6,624 nucleotides of DNA, taken from assembly GCA_030596145.1 (NCBI GenBank), contig JAUVKS010000109.1:1-6624 (forward strand), given 5' to 3'. Positions 1 to 6,026 of the stretch are shown here, one piece after another. Position numbers and translations under genes: made by a program. The first letter of the stretch is position 1. Each line of letters opens with the position of its first letter. The notes below the pieces were generated by a model. It saw nothing but the letters and a program-made list of their open reading frames with translations, had not been told where the DNA came from and did no database searches. This stretch comes from Pseudomonadota bacterium (GTDB taxonomy: Bacteria; Desulfobacterota; Syntrophia; Syntrophales; JADFWA01).

Positions 1-7
1 GTATAGC

Positions 8-97
8 CGTCAAAAGCTGCATGAAGTTTTGGGAATATGATTCACACTCAGAATTATATTCCCAAAGGGGTCAAATCATGAGGATGCTATTTTGACG
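8..97. repeat. Nested imperfect inverted repeat at the 3' end of the aminotransferase gene
   Basis: The core stem pairs 28-43 with 51-66 (16 positions, one G-T wobble at 39/55) around a 7-nt loop, including 11 perfect pairs from TTTGGGAATAT and its complement. Outside it, GCAT at 19-22 can pair with 84-87, and CGTCAAAA at 8-15 pairs perfectly with 90-97, so the palindrome extends about 90 bp and takes in the last codons and stop of the minus-strand gene. Neither strand shows a run of T after the core stem, so this is not a textbook intrinsic terminator. It could still act as a 3' mRNA-stabilising hairpin or a weak terminator. The pairing is seen directly; the role is inferred. Confidence 0.55.
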
Positions 98-1391
98 ACT
101 CTACATACTCCACAATCTTTTCGGCAATCCTTTTTATGGTAAGTTCAAACTTGTCCTCGTTTTTCTCCAGCAGTGTTATCCTGAACCCGAGAAGTGATGT
201 GAAAAAGGATGTCAGGGGTACCACGCATATCCCTGTGGAACCGAGCAGGTAATAGACGAAGCGTTTGTCAGGCTCAATCTTGACGCTTACTATCTCTTCA
301 ATGTACTGCTTAAGGTCGTTTTGTTCTATAGGTAGTGTCTGCCCGTTGTTGAGAACCGAGTCCTTGAAAACCACACTCATGTAAAAAGCACCATTGGTCC
401 TGTTGACCACAATATATGGGACATCCTTGAAGATATTGTACGCAATATTGGAAAGTCTTTCATATTGGTTGATACGGTCTTTCAGGTATTTCTCGTACTC
501 GGGATGGGGTATAAGTCTCGGAATTGCCAACTGCGGCAGTGTTGTGGAGCAGACCTCCGACATCTTTTGATTCAGGATAGTGTTGATAAATCTCTTAAAG
601 CCCTCATCCTTGTCGGCATTATACACTTCTATCCACCCGCATCGTGATCCTGGCCACGGGAATTCTTTTGAGATACCCTTCATGCTGATACCAGGCACAT
701 CCTCAATGATGTCGGATAGGGGAACCGTTTTTTCTCCATTGTATACAATATTGTTGTATATTTCGTCACAAACGATAAAAAGCTCGTATTCCCTGGCAAT
801 CTTCACGATTTTCCTCAGTATTTCCTCGGGATAGACAAATCCAGTTGGGTTGTCAGGATTGATGATGAGGATGCCAACAATCGTTTTGTGTTTTTTTACC
901 TTATCTTCCAGATCCTTTATATCCGGGCACCAGTTGTTATACGGATCCATCTTGTAGGTATTTGGAGGGAAGGAGGCATGGAGAACTTCCGCAAGAAGAT
1001 GGGTGGAATAGGTCGGCTCGGGCATGATAATCCGTGCGTCACTGCGCATTGAGCTGTACGTCCGTGCAATGGCATCACCAAGGCCGTTAAAAAATATAAT
1101 GTCTTCGCTATCTATCTTTATCTTACCCCTTTTGTTTACCTGATCCGCGAGAAACTCTCTGGTCTCGACAATCCCTTTTGTGGGGGAATATGCGTACGAA
1201 AGATCTTCCTGTAAAATGTCCGTCAGGCCTTCTTTCATCCATTCGGGTATTTTTTCCCCCTTCTGCACAGGATCACCTATATTTTCCCAGGTAACCTCGA
1301 TGCCGTAATTACTTAACTTGTTTGCTACACCTACGATATTTCGTATTTCATAGGTAAGACCGTCATCCCTTCTTGCAATATCAAATCTCAT
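87..1391 (-). CDS. Class I/II PLP-dependent aminotransferase
   Basis: Predicted 434-residue cytosolic fold-type I aminotransferase, transferring an amino group between an amino acid and a 2-oxoacid through pyridoxal phosphate. Family landmarks are all present and in order: NPDNPTG at residues 178-184 (N181 is the likely PLP O3'-contacting Asn), CDEIY at 208-212 (D209 to the pyridine nitrogen, Y212), and GISKEFPWPGSR at 239-250 with K242 as the Schiff-base lysine and R250 as phosphate ligand. GFR at 402-404 supplies the arginine that usually holds the substrate alpha-carboxylate. The length slightly exceeds the usual 390-420, with an insert around residues 345-380. There is no signal peptide or membrane segment. 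The start is supported by GAGGAG (+ strand 1395-1400 as CTCCTC), 3 nt from ATG, which is rather close. The gene is divergent from PEP carboxykinase. Substrate is not determinable: aspartate, alanine or aromatic amino acids are all possible, so no symbol is given. Confidence 0.93.
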   Translation of the reverse strand: MRFDIARRDDGLTYEIRNIVGVANKLSNYGIEVTWENIGDPVQKGEKIPEWMKEGLTDILQEDLSYAYSPTKGIVETREFLADQVNKRGKIKIDSEDIIFFNGLGDAIARTYSSMRSDARIIMPEPTYSTHLLAEVLHASFPPNTYKMDPYNNWCPDIKDLEDKVKKHKTIVGILIINPDNPTGFVYPEEILRKIVKIAREYELFIVCDEIYNNIVYNGEKTVPLSDIIEDVPGISMKGISKEFPWPGSRCGWIEVYNADKDEGFKRFINTILNQKMSEVCSTTLPQLAIPRLIPHPEYEKYLKDRINQYERLSNIAYNIFKDVPYIVVNRTNGAFYMSVVFKDSVLNNGQTLPIEQNDLKQYIEEIVSVKIEPDKRFVYYLLGSTGICVVPLTSFFTSLLGFRITLLEKNEDKFELTIKRIAEKIVEYVESSK

Positions 1392-1420
1392 AATCTCCTC
1401 TTTACAGCCGTACTTGTTAT

Positions 1421-1449
1421 TTAGTATGAACCTAAAATCTCTATTACAA
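1421..1449 (-). promoter_or_regulatory. Weak candidate promoter for the aminotransferase
   Basis: Read on the minus strand, TTGTAA (+ strand 1444-1449) and TACTAA (+ strand 1421-1426) are separated by 17 bp and lie about 30 bp upstream of the aminotransferase ATG. The match to the sigma70 consensus is only partial in both boxes. The region is so AT-rich that chance matches are likely. It overlaps the left arm of the 1429-1480 inverted repeat, so a regulator bound there could block it. Confidence 0.3.
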
Positions 1450-1480
1450 TTTACATATAAAATCTACTGTTTTTTAGGTT
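1429..1480. repeat. 9-bp inverted repeat plus 8-bp direct repeat in the divergent intergenic region
   Basis: AACCTAAAA at 1429-1437 is perfectly complementary to TTTTAGGTT at 1472-1480, with 34 bp between the arms. In the same interval TAAAATCT occurs twice, at 1433-1440 and 1458-1465, 25 bp apart (about 2.4 helical turns). The position between two divergent genes suits a regulator-binding region, but no known operator is recognised and the AT-rich context raises the odds of chance repeats. Confidence 0.4.
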
Positions 1481-1542
1481 ATATTTAAAATTCTCATCTT
1501 AAGGTTTTTAATTATGGTTTACAAACGTTGTTTTACTTTTCC

Positions 1543-1571
1543 TTGACACACAATTTCCAGTTCCCTATACT
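1543..1571 (+). promoter_or_regulatory. Strong sigma70-type promoter for PEP carboxykinase
   Basis: TTGACA at 1543-1548 is a perfect -35 box and TATACT at 1566-1571 is a five-of-six -10 box, separated by the optimal 17 bp. The expected transcription start is near 1578, giving a leader of about 40 nt before the ATG at 1617. The sequence upstream of the -35 is AT-rich, which may help polymerase binding. Confidence 0.8.
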
Positions 1572-1616
1572 CCATCGTTCAAAAAGCGAGTACTACCAAA
1601 AAATAGAGAGAGTACA

Positions 1617-3479
1617 ATGAAAGACACTATTACATTACTGAAAACATACCTCGACGAGGCAAATTTGAACAAGCTCCTGGAACTTAAGAATCGAAAGCTC
1701 CATAACTTTGTGGCTGGTGCCATCGAGTTGTGCTGTCCTGACTCAGTCTTTGTCTGCACTGACTCGCAGGCTGACATTGCCTATATCCGTCAGCTTGCCC
1801 TCGATCAGGGAGAAGAAACTGCGCTTGAAATTGAAGGTCATACTATTCATTTCGACGGCTATTACGATCAAGCTCGCGACAAGTCTAACACCAAATATCT
1901 CGTGCCTGAAGGCATGGATCTCGGCGCTAATATCAATGCTATAGACAAAGCATCCGGTGAAACTGAAGTTCACGAGATCCTAAAAGGGAGTATGAAAGGG
2001 AAGCAGATGCTTGTAAGGTTTCTCTGTCTTGGCCCGACCAATTCGGAGTTTTGCATTTCCTGCTGCCAGATTACCGACTCCGCCTATGTGGCACATAGTG
2101 AAAGTCTGCTTTACCGTCCAAGTTATGAGCAGTTTAAATCCATTGGAGACTCACCAGATTTTTTTAGCATCCTCCACTCTGCCGGTGAGCTCGAAAATAA
2201 TGTAAGTAAAAACGTCGATAAACGTCGTGTTTACGTAGATCTGGAAGAAGAACTTGTCTACAGTGTGAACACTCAATATGCCGGAAATACCGTCGGTCTA
2301 AAGAAGTTGTCGTTGCGACTTGCCATCCGGAGAGCAGCCCGTGAAGCCTGGCTTGCCGAACACATGTTTATACTCGGTGTTAATGGCCCCGGCGGCCGTG
2401 TAACCTACTTGACGGGCGCATACCCCAGCATGTGCGGTAAAACATCGACGGCTATGTTGCCCGGCGAATATATACTCGGTGACGACCTGGCTTATCTCCG
2501 CGAGCGAGATGGAAAAGTCTATGGGGCCAACGCCGAAAGTGGCATCTTTGGTATTGTTACGGACATAAACTCGGTAGATGATCCGCTTATATTTAAAGCC
2601 CTCACCACCTCTCGTGAGGTCATTTTTTCAAATGTCCTTGTTGCTGACGGTGTACCCTGCTGGCTCGGTGATGGCCGCGAAGCGCCGAAAAAGGGAACAA
2701 ATCATTCAGGTGAGTGGTTTGAAGGAAAGAAGGATGCAGAAGGCAACATAATTCCACTCGCCCACAAAAACGCCCGCTACACCGTTAGCCAGGTTGAGCT
2801 GGACAATTGTGATCCTAACCTTGAAAACCCTGATGGGGTGTTGATCTCAGGCGTAATTTACGGCGGTCGTGATTCTGATATTTCTGTTCCCTGCGAGCAA
2901 TCCTTTGACTGGGTCCATGGTGTCATCACAAAAGGTGCGAGCCTTGAGTCCGAAACTACAGCCGCCACACTTGACAGGGAGGGTGTGCTTTCTTTTAATC
3001 CCATGTCCAATCTTGATTTTCTCTCAATGCCCATAGCTCAATACGTGCAGATGCATCTCGACTTTGTCAAAAATCTGGACGCGGTACCCATTATCTTCGC
3101 CGTGAATTATTTTCAAAGGGAGGAAGGTAATTTCTTGACGGGTATGCAGGACAAGCATGTCTGGGTTAAGTGGATGGAACTGCGCATTCACAATGAAATC
3201 GATGCTATCAAAACACCGACAGGGCTGATTCCGCTCTTTGATGATCTGAAAAGGCTTTTCAAGGAGGTTCTGGATCTGGAATACACCCTGGAATTTTACA
3301 TCAAGCAATTTATCTGTCACGTCCCGGAAAACCTGGCAAAAATTGATCGTATAGAAAAAATTTACGGTGAGGTTATTGGCACTCCTGAGATTTTCTTTAA
3401 AGTACTGGGTGCACAGCGCCAGCGATTAAAAGAAGCACAGGCCAGGTATGGTGAGCGCATTTCGCCACTGGATTACTAA
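1617..3479 (+). CDS. pckG: Phosphoenolpyruvate carboxykinase (GTP)
   Basis: A 620-residue cytosolic enzyme that interconverts oxaloacetate + GTP with PEP + CO2 + GDP. It matches the GTP-type family, not the ATP type. Landmarks in order: QARDKSN near 85-91 (R87, likely PEP contact); CCQITDSAYVAHSESLLYR at 149-167; YAGN at 221-224; K229-K230 and H249 (in AEHM) as metal-site residues; P-loop PSMCGKTSTAM at 270-280, keeping the reactive cysteine C273 and K275; LGDDLAY at 287-293 with metal ligand D290; NARYT at 385-389; GGRDSD, then WVHGV at 432-436; SETTAA at 445-450; and VNYF at 496-499 in the guanine pocket. Length fits the family's roughly 580-640. The Shine-Dalgarno is modest (GAGAGAG at 1606-1612) and the gene ends in tandem in-frame stops TAA TGA. 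Residue 444 is Glu where vertebrate enzymes have Arg; some bacterial enzymes also differ there. It probably serves gluconeogenesis or anaplerosis. Confidence 0.96.
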   Translation: MKDTITLLKTYLDEANLNKLLELKNRKLHNFVAGAIELCCPDSVFVCTDSQADIAYIRQLALDQGEETALEIEGHTIHFDGYYDQARDKSNTKYLVPEGMDLGANINAIDKASGETEVHEILKGSMKGKQMLVRFLCLGPTNSEFCISCCQITDSAYVAHSESLLYRPSYEQFKSIGDSPDFFSILHSAGELENNVSKNVDKRRVYVDLEEELVYSVNTQYAGNTVGLKKLSLRLAIRRAAREAWLAEHMFILGVNGPGGRVTYLTGAYPSMCGKTSTAMLPGEYILGDDLAYLRERDGKVYGANAESGIFGIVTDINSVDDPLIFKALTTSREVIFSNVLVADGVPCWLGDGREAPKKGTNHSGEWFEGKKDAEGNIIPLAHKNARYTVSQVELDNCDPNLENPDGVLISGVIYGGRDSDISVPCEQSFDWVHGVITKGASLESETTAATLDREGVLSFNPMSNLDFLSMPIAQYVQMHLDFVKNLDAVPIIFAVNYFQREEGNFLTGMQDKHVWVKWMELRIHNEIDAIKTPTGLIPLFDDLKRLFKEVLDLEYTLEFYIKQFICHVPENLAKIDRIEKIYGEVIGTPEIFFKVLGAQRQRLKEAQARYGERISPLDY

Positions 3480-3528
3480 TGAAGTAAGTCATGGAAAGAT
3501 AGATTCACCCGGGAGATGTTTATGTGTA

Positions 3529-3565
3529 CCTGTTAATGAACAGGGAACAACAAACTTTTGTTGTT
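3529..3565 (+). other. Two tandem small hairpins between pckG and the nitroreductase gene
   Basis: The first hairpin pairs CCTGTT (3529-3534) with AACAGG (3539-3544) around a 4-nt loop. Two bases later AACAACAA (3546-3553) pairs with TTGTTGTT (3558-3565) around loop ACTT. The second is AT-rich and lacks a following T run, so I do not call it a terminator. It ends 15 nt before the Shine-Dalgarno of the next gene. The pair may stabilise or process a shared transcript; no convincing promoter is visible in the 114-bp gap, so pckG and the downstream gene may be co-transcribed. Confidence 0.4.
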
Positions 3566-3580
3566 GATATGAGGAGAGTG

Positions 3581-3588
3581 AGGAGGGG
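3581..3588 (+). promoter_or_regulatory. Very strong Shine-Dalgarno for the ferredoxin-nitroreductase gene
   Basis: AGGAGGGG lies 5 nt before the ATG at 3594. It contains the full AGGAGG anti-16S match and settles this start over any internal one. Confidence 0.85.
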
Positions 3589-3593
3589 AAAAC

Positions 3594-4502
3594 ATGAAAC
3601 TTCCTGTAACTACTGAAATTGATCAGGAGCTTTGCAACGGTTGTGGACTTTGCGTGACCATATGTCCGTCCGAGACGCTTTCTCTTATAGATGGCAAGGC
3701 AAGGGTAACCGGTGACCATTCCATGCATTGTGACCACTGCGCTGCCATCTGTCCCACGGGTGCGGTGACGGTGCATAGCGTTGACAGGGATGCCCTGAAA
3801 CTGGTTACTGTTAAGAATAATGACACATGGATTGAATACGGTAATTTTGATGCGGCTTCGCTGGTGCAACTGATGCGTTCCCGCAGGTCGTGTCGCACAT
3901 TTTCTGATGAACCGGTAAAAAATAATATTTTGGAAGATCTTGTCAAAATTGGCACAACAGCACCATCGGGCACCAACAGCCAGCTCTGGACTTTTACCAT
4001 CCTGCCTAACCGAGCCGTCGTGGAGAAGTTGGGGAATGCCATAGCCCGGTTCTTCCTGCGACTGAATAAAATTGCCCAAAATCCTTTCATGCGGTTTTTC
4101 TCGAAGCTCTTTATGAAGGATGCCCTGGGTATCTATTACCGGGAGTATTACGAGTCGGTAAAGAAAGGTTTAAAGGAGAGAGAAGAAACCTGTCGTGACA
4201 GGCTTTTCCACGGTGCGCCGGCTGTAATCATTGTCGGCATGAACCCCGGTGCATCCTGCCCATCCGAAGACGCGCTTTTGGCTTCCCAAAATATTCTTTT
4301 TGCCGCGCACGCCATGGGATTTGGCACCTGTTTGATCGGCTTCGCTGTTGAAGCCATGAAGAGAGATCCCAGAATAAAAAAAATGCTCGGCATTCCGGAC
4401 GATGAAAGTGTCTACGCCGTCATCGCCGTGGGAAAAACCAAGACACAGTACGCAAGGCTGGCGGGACGAAAAAAAGTTACCCCCCGATATTACACTGGCT
4501 AA
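3594..4502 (+). CDS. Ferredoxin-domain nitroreductase family protein
   Basis: A 302-residue fusion of an N-terminal bacterial-type 2[4Fe-4S] ferredoxin domain (about residues 8-60) and a C-terminal FMN-dependent nitroreductase domain (about 88-285). The first cluster motif is complete: C14-x2-C17-x2-C20-x3-C24-P. The second has C46-x2-C49-x3-C53-P, but its expected first cysteine is Ser43. The nitroreductase domain shows RSRRSCRTF at 96-103 (FMN phosphate), APSGTNSQ at 123-130 (FMN contact) and the late GFGTCLIG segment typical of the fold. There is no signal peptide, so it is expected in the cytoplasm. Electrons likely pass through the Fe-S clusters to FMN, in either direction. The substrate is unknown, as for most such anaerobe fusions, and the name does not imply physiological nitro-compound reduction. 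It lies 114 bp after pckG on the same strand, possibly co-transcribed. Confidence 0.92.
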   Translation: MKLPVTTEIDQELCNGCGLCVTICPSETLSLIDGKARVTGDHSMHCDHCAAICPTGAVTVHSVDRDALKLVTVKNNDTWIEYGNFDAASLVQLMRSRRSCRTFSDEPVKNNILEDLVKIGTTAPSGTNSQLWTFTILPNRAVVEKLGNAIARFFLRLNKIAQNPFMRFFSKLFMKDALGIYYREYYESVKKGLKEREETCRDRLFHGAPAVIIVGMNPGASCPSEDALLASQNILFAAHAMGFGTCLIGFAVEAMKRDPRIKKMLGIPDDESVYAVIAVGKTKTQYARLAGRKKVTPRYYTG

Positions 4503-4554
4503 AGTGCTTTGCCTGACTGCTACTGCCCTGCCCTTCGCGAAATAGAGCACTTTA
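4500..4554 (+). terminator. Possible long-loop terminator after the nitroreductase gene
   Basis: TAAAGTGCT (4500-4508, beginning at the stop codon) pairs perfectly over 9 bp with AGCACTTTA (4546-4554). It is followed by TTTCAT, a short T-rich tail. The 37-nt loop is large for an intrinsic terminator, though the self-complementary TTCGCGAA at 4534-4541 could fold within it. Position between two transcription units favours a terminator role. Confidence 0.4.
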
Positions 4555-4599
4555 TTTCATAAAATGCCATTAACACCCTATCAAGCATAAATCTTTTCC

Positions 4600-4627
4600 T
4601 TGACTTGCAACCGTCTTTTCGTATATT
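4600..4627 (+). promoter_or_regulatory. Promoter for the cobalamin-riboswitch transcript
   Basis: TTGACT (4600-4605) and TATATT (4622-4627) are separated by 16 bp, each one mismatch from the sigma70 consensus. The predicted start, around 4634, falls exactly where the riboswitch P1 stem begins, which is independent support for both calls. Confidence 0.72.
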
Positions 4628-4634
4628 GCCATAA

Positions 4635-4782
4635 GCGATGGATGTGAGGAAGAGGGGTGAAATGCCCCCGCTGCCCCGCAGCCGTGAAGGGAACGAAAAC
4701 CTGAGAAGCCACTGTCATTGGCAGTACCATGATGGGAAGGCGGGTGAGTAGGCAGCCCTGAGCCGGAAGACCTGTCCATCGG
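4635..4782 (+). ncRNA. Cobalamin riboswitch aptamer
   Basis: Recognised from the conserved landmarks of the cobalamin (B12-element) family in order: GGGGTGAAATGCCCC at 4654-4668, CGCTGCCCCGCAGCCGTGA at 4669-4687, GCCACTG at 4708-4714, GGGAAGGC at 4734-4741, and the B12 box AGCCGGAAGACCTGTCC at 4761-4777. A closing P1 stem pairs CGATGGA (4636-4642) with TCCATCG (4775-4781). It lies upstream of a FecCD-type permease and its ATPase, as expected for cobalamin repression of corrinoid uptake. Whether it prefers adenosyl- or aquo/methylcobalamin cannot be settled by eye. Confidence 0.94.
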
Positions 4783-4788
4783 AAAATT

Positions 4789-4844
4789 TGAAACCTTTGA
4801 AAAACGTTCGATTTTGCAAAGGTTTCACTTCCTCGAGGGAGGGG
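4789..4844 (+). promoter_or_regulatory. Riboswitch expression platform: long hairpin and Shine-Dalgarno region
   Basis: An 11-bp perfect stem pairs TGAAACCTTTG (4789-4799) with CAAAGGTTTCA (4817-4827); AAAA/TTTT can extend it inside the loop. What follows is CTTCCTC (4828-4834), not a U run, so transcription termination is doubtful. CTTCCTC is pyrimidine-rich and lies directly against the strong Shine-Dalgarno GAGGGAGGGG (4835-4844), with CCTC (4831-4834) able to pair with GAGG (4839-4842). Control of translation by sequestering the Shine-Dalgarno is therefore more likely. Pairings are seen; the mechanism is inferred. Confidence 0.6.
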
Positions 4845-4848
4845 TACC

Positions 4849-4917
4849 ATGACAACATCCTTTCATTATTACCTTTCTGATATTTACTCCTTCACTCAGC
4901 GAAGTTTTGAATTGTAG
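4849..4917 (+). CDS. 22-codon ORF directly behind the riboswitch (leader peptide or gene remnant)
   Basis: ATG at 4849 is preceded by GGAGG (4838-4842) at 6 nt spacing, a better translation start than that of the permease gene downstream. The 22-residue product begins MTTSFHYYLSDIY and ends SFEL; I recognise no family, signal peptide or membrane segment. Its TAG stop (4915-4917) lies inside the palindromic repeat that starts at 4913, so the repeat supplies the end of the ORF. It may be the 5' remnant of a once longer B12-regulated gene cut by the repeat, a leader peptide whose translation affects the permease, or a non-functional ORF. It is not in frame with the permease gene (offset 149 nt). 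Confidence 0.4.
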   Translation: MTTSFHYYLSDIYSFTQRSFEL

Positions 4918-4978
4918 GGTCGGGTTTTACACCCGACCGAAACGGTGGCAGGTAAAATGCCACCCTACCTTACCTACA
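4913..4978. repeat. Palindromic intergenic repeat, MITE/REP-like
   Basis: The outer ends TGTAGG (4913-4918) and CCTACA (4973-4978) are inverted copies; a slightly inner pair GTAGGGT (4914-4920) and ACCCTAC (4962-4968) also match. Inside are two hairpins: GGTCGGGT (4918-4925) with ACCCGACC (4931-4938), and GGTGGCA (4944-4950) with TGCCACC (4958-4964). The two-hairpin form with GTAGGGT-type ends resembles short palindromic elements scattered in many bacterial genomes. Only one copy is in the window, so mobility or repetition cannot be shown here. It sits between the riboswitch and the gene that the riboswitch should control. Confidence 0.65.
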
Positions 4979-4997
4979 GTGCAGCAGTGAGAAGAAA

Positions 4998-6023
4998 ATG
5001 GCCTACAAAGCAGTAACGCTTCCCAGAGTGATTAAGATCTGCATCTTGCTGATTATGGTTTTTCTTGCCGTCATGGTTATATCTTTGCTTGTGGGAACGG
5101 CTAAAATAGAGATCATCACCGGCCTTAAAGGACTTTTATACGGATGGCGTGAAAATTATTCGGGGTTGACACCATCGGAAAGGACCATCATTTTCTCCAT
5201 CCGGCTTCCGCGGATCATTTTTGCCGGCATTGTCGGCGCCTCCCTTTCCATAGCCGGAGTTGTCTTTCAGGCGCTTCTTCGAAATCCCCTGGCGGATCCC
5301 TATATACTCGGAATCTCCGGCGGGTCGGCTGTCGGGGCCATTGCCGGCATTATAATCGGCGCCGGTGTTGTCCCGTTCGGTATCCCCGGTCTGGCATTTT
5401 TGGGGGCAATTCTGACCGTTATTCTGGTCTTCGGAATCGCCAAAACGGGGCGTGAACTGCAGTCCAATACACTTCTTCTCGCCGGGGTTATCGTCAATGC
5501 ATTTTTTGCCGCCGTCATCATGTTTATGATCTCCACCAGCAGAAACGCTGACCTGCACAATATCATGTTCTGGCTGATGGGTGACCTGAGTCTGGCAACT
5601 GGCGGTGAGATAATCCTGACCGGTCTCTTTCTGATTGCAGGGTTTATCATCATTTATATCTATTCAAGACCCCTGAATCTGATCGTAACGGGAGAAGAAA
5701 CGGCTATACAATTGGGCGTAAATGTGGAGAGGACAAAGAAGATACTCTTTCTTGTGGCCTCGCTCACAACCGGCGTGGCCGTATCGGTCAGCGGAATCAT
5801 CGGGTTTGTCGGTCTGATCATCCCCCACATTATGAGGATGCTGCTCGGCTCTGATCACAGACTACTACTGCCGGCATCTTTGCTTTTCGGCGCGTCATTT
5901 CTTGCCGTGGCCGACACCATAGCCAGGACCGTAATTGCCCCCACCGAACTGCCGGTAGGGGTAATCACCGCTCTCTGCGGCGCCCCCTTTTTCATATATC
6001 TCTTGCGCAGGAGGACTATCTGA
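4998..6023 (+). CDS. btuC: FecCD/BtuC-family ABC transporter permease, probable corrinoid importer
   Basis: A 341-residue integral membrane subunit of a type II ABC importer, normally about ten helices and acting as a dimer. Recognisable features: an N-terminal helix at about 11-33; SIRLPR at 67-72; the family hallmark at 87-110 with GVVFQALLRNPLADP then LGISGGS; TGEETAIQLGV at 231-241, in the cytoplasmic loop that contacts the ATPase; GFVGLIIPHIMR at 269-280; ADTIAR at 305-310; and ELPVGVITALCGAPFF at 317-332. Length is typical (about 320-350). The family also moves ferric siderophores and haem; B12/corrinoid is preferred here because of the cobalamin riboswitch upstream. The Shine-Dalgarno is weak and close (GAGAAG at 4989-4994, 3 nt from ATG). 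No in-frame upstream start looks better, and the first 15 residues read naturally into helix 1. The ATPase gene follows after 3 nt. Confidence 0.93.
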   Translation: MAYKAVTLPRVIKICILLIMVFLAVMVISLLVGTAKIEIITGLKGLLYGWRENYSGLTPSERTIIFSIRLPRIIFAGIVGASLSIAGVVFQALLRNPLADPYILGISGGSAVGAIAGIIIGAGVVPFGIPGLAFLGAILTVILVFGIAKTGRELQSNTLLLAGVIVNAFFAAVIMFMISTSRNADLHNIMFWLMGDLSLATGGEIILTGLFLIAGFIIIYIYSRPLNLIVTGEETAIQLGVNVERTKKILFLVASLTTGVAVSVSGIIGFVGLIIPHIMRMLLGSDHRLLLPASLLFGASFLAVADTIARTVIAPTELPVGVITALCGAPFFIYLLRRRTI

Positions 6024-6026
6024 CCC

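Noticed and set aside
1565..1777. Minus-strand 70-codon frame overlapping the pckG start and promoter
   Set aside because: No recognisable product, and it covers the -10 region and first codons of a well-supported gene.
3489..4090. Two overlapping minus-strand open frames of 196 and 155 codons opposite the nitroreductase gene
   Set aside because: They lie antisense to a gene with complete cofactor motifs, have no recognisable domains and low-complexity compositions typical of shadow frames.
4789..4827. Intrinsic transcription terminator within the riboswitch
   Set aside because: The 11-bp stem is strong, but it is followed by CTTCCTCG, not a U run, so I kept it as an expression-platform hairpin without calling termination.
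4570..4850. Minus-strand open frames across the riboswitch
   Set aside because: They exist because the structured RNA region has few stops; the plus strand holds an unambiguous cobalamin aptamer there.
5136..5653. Minus-strand open frames of 140 and 117 codons opposite the permease gene
   Set aside because: The permease frame carries clear family motifs; the antisense products are hydrophilic, Gly/Asp/Lys-rich or Pro/Arg-rich strings with no domain.
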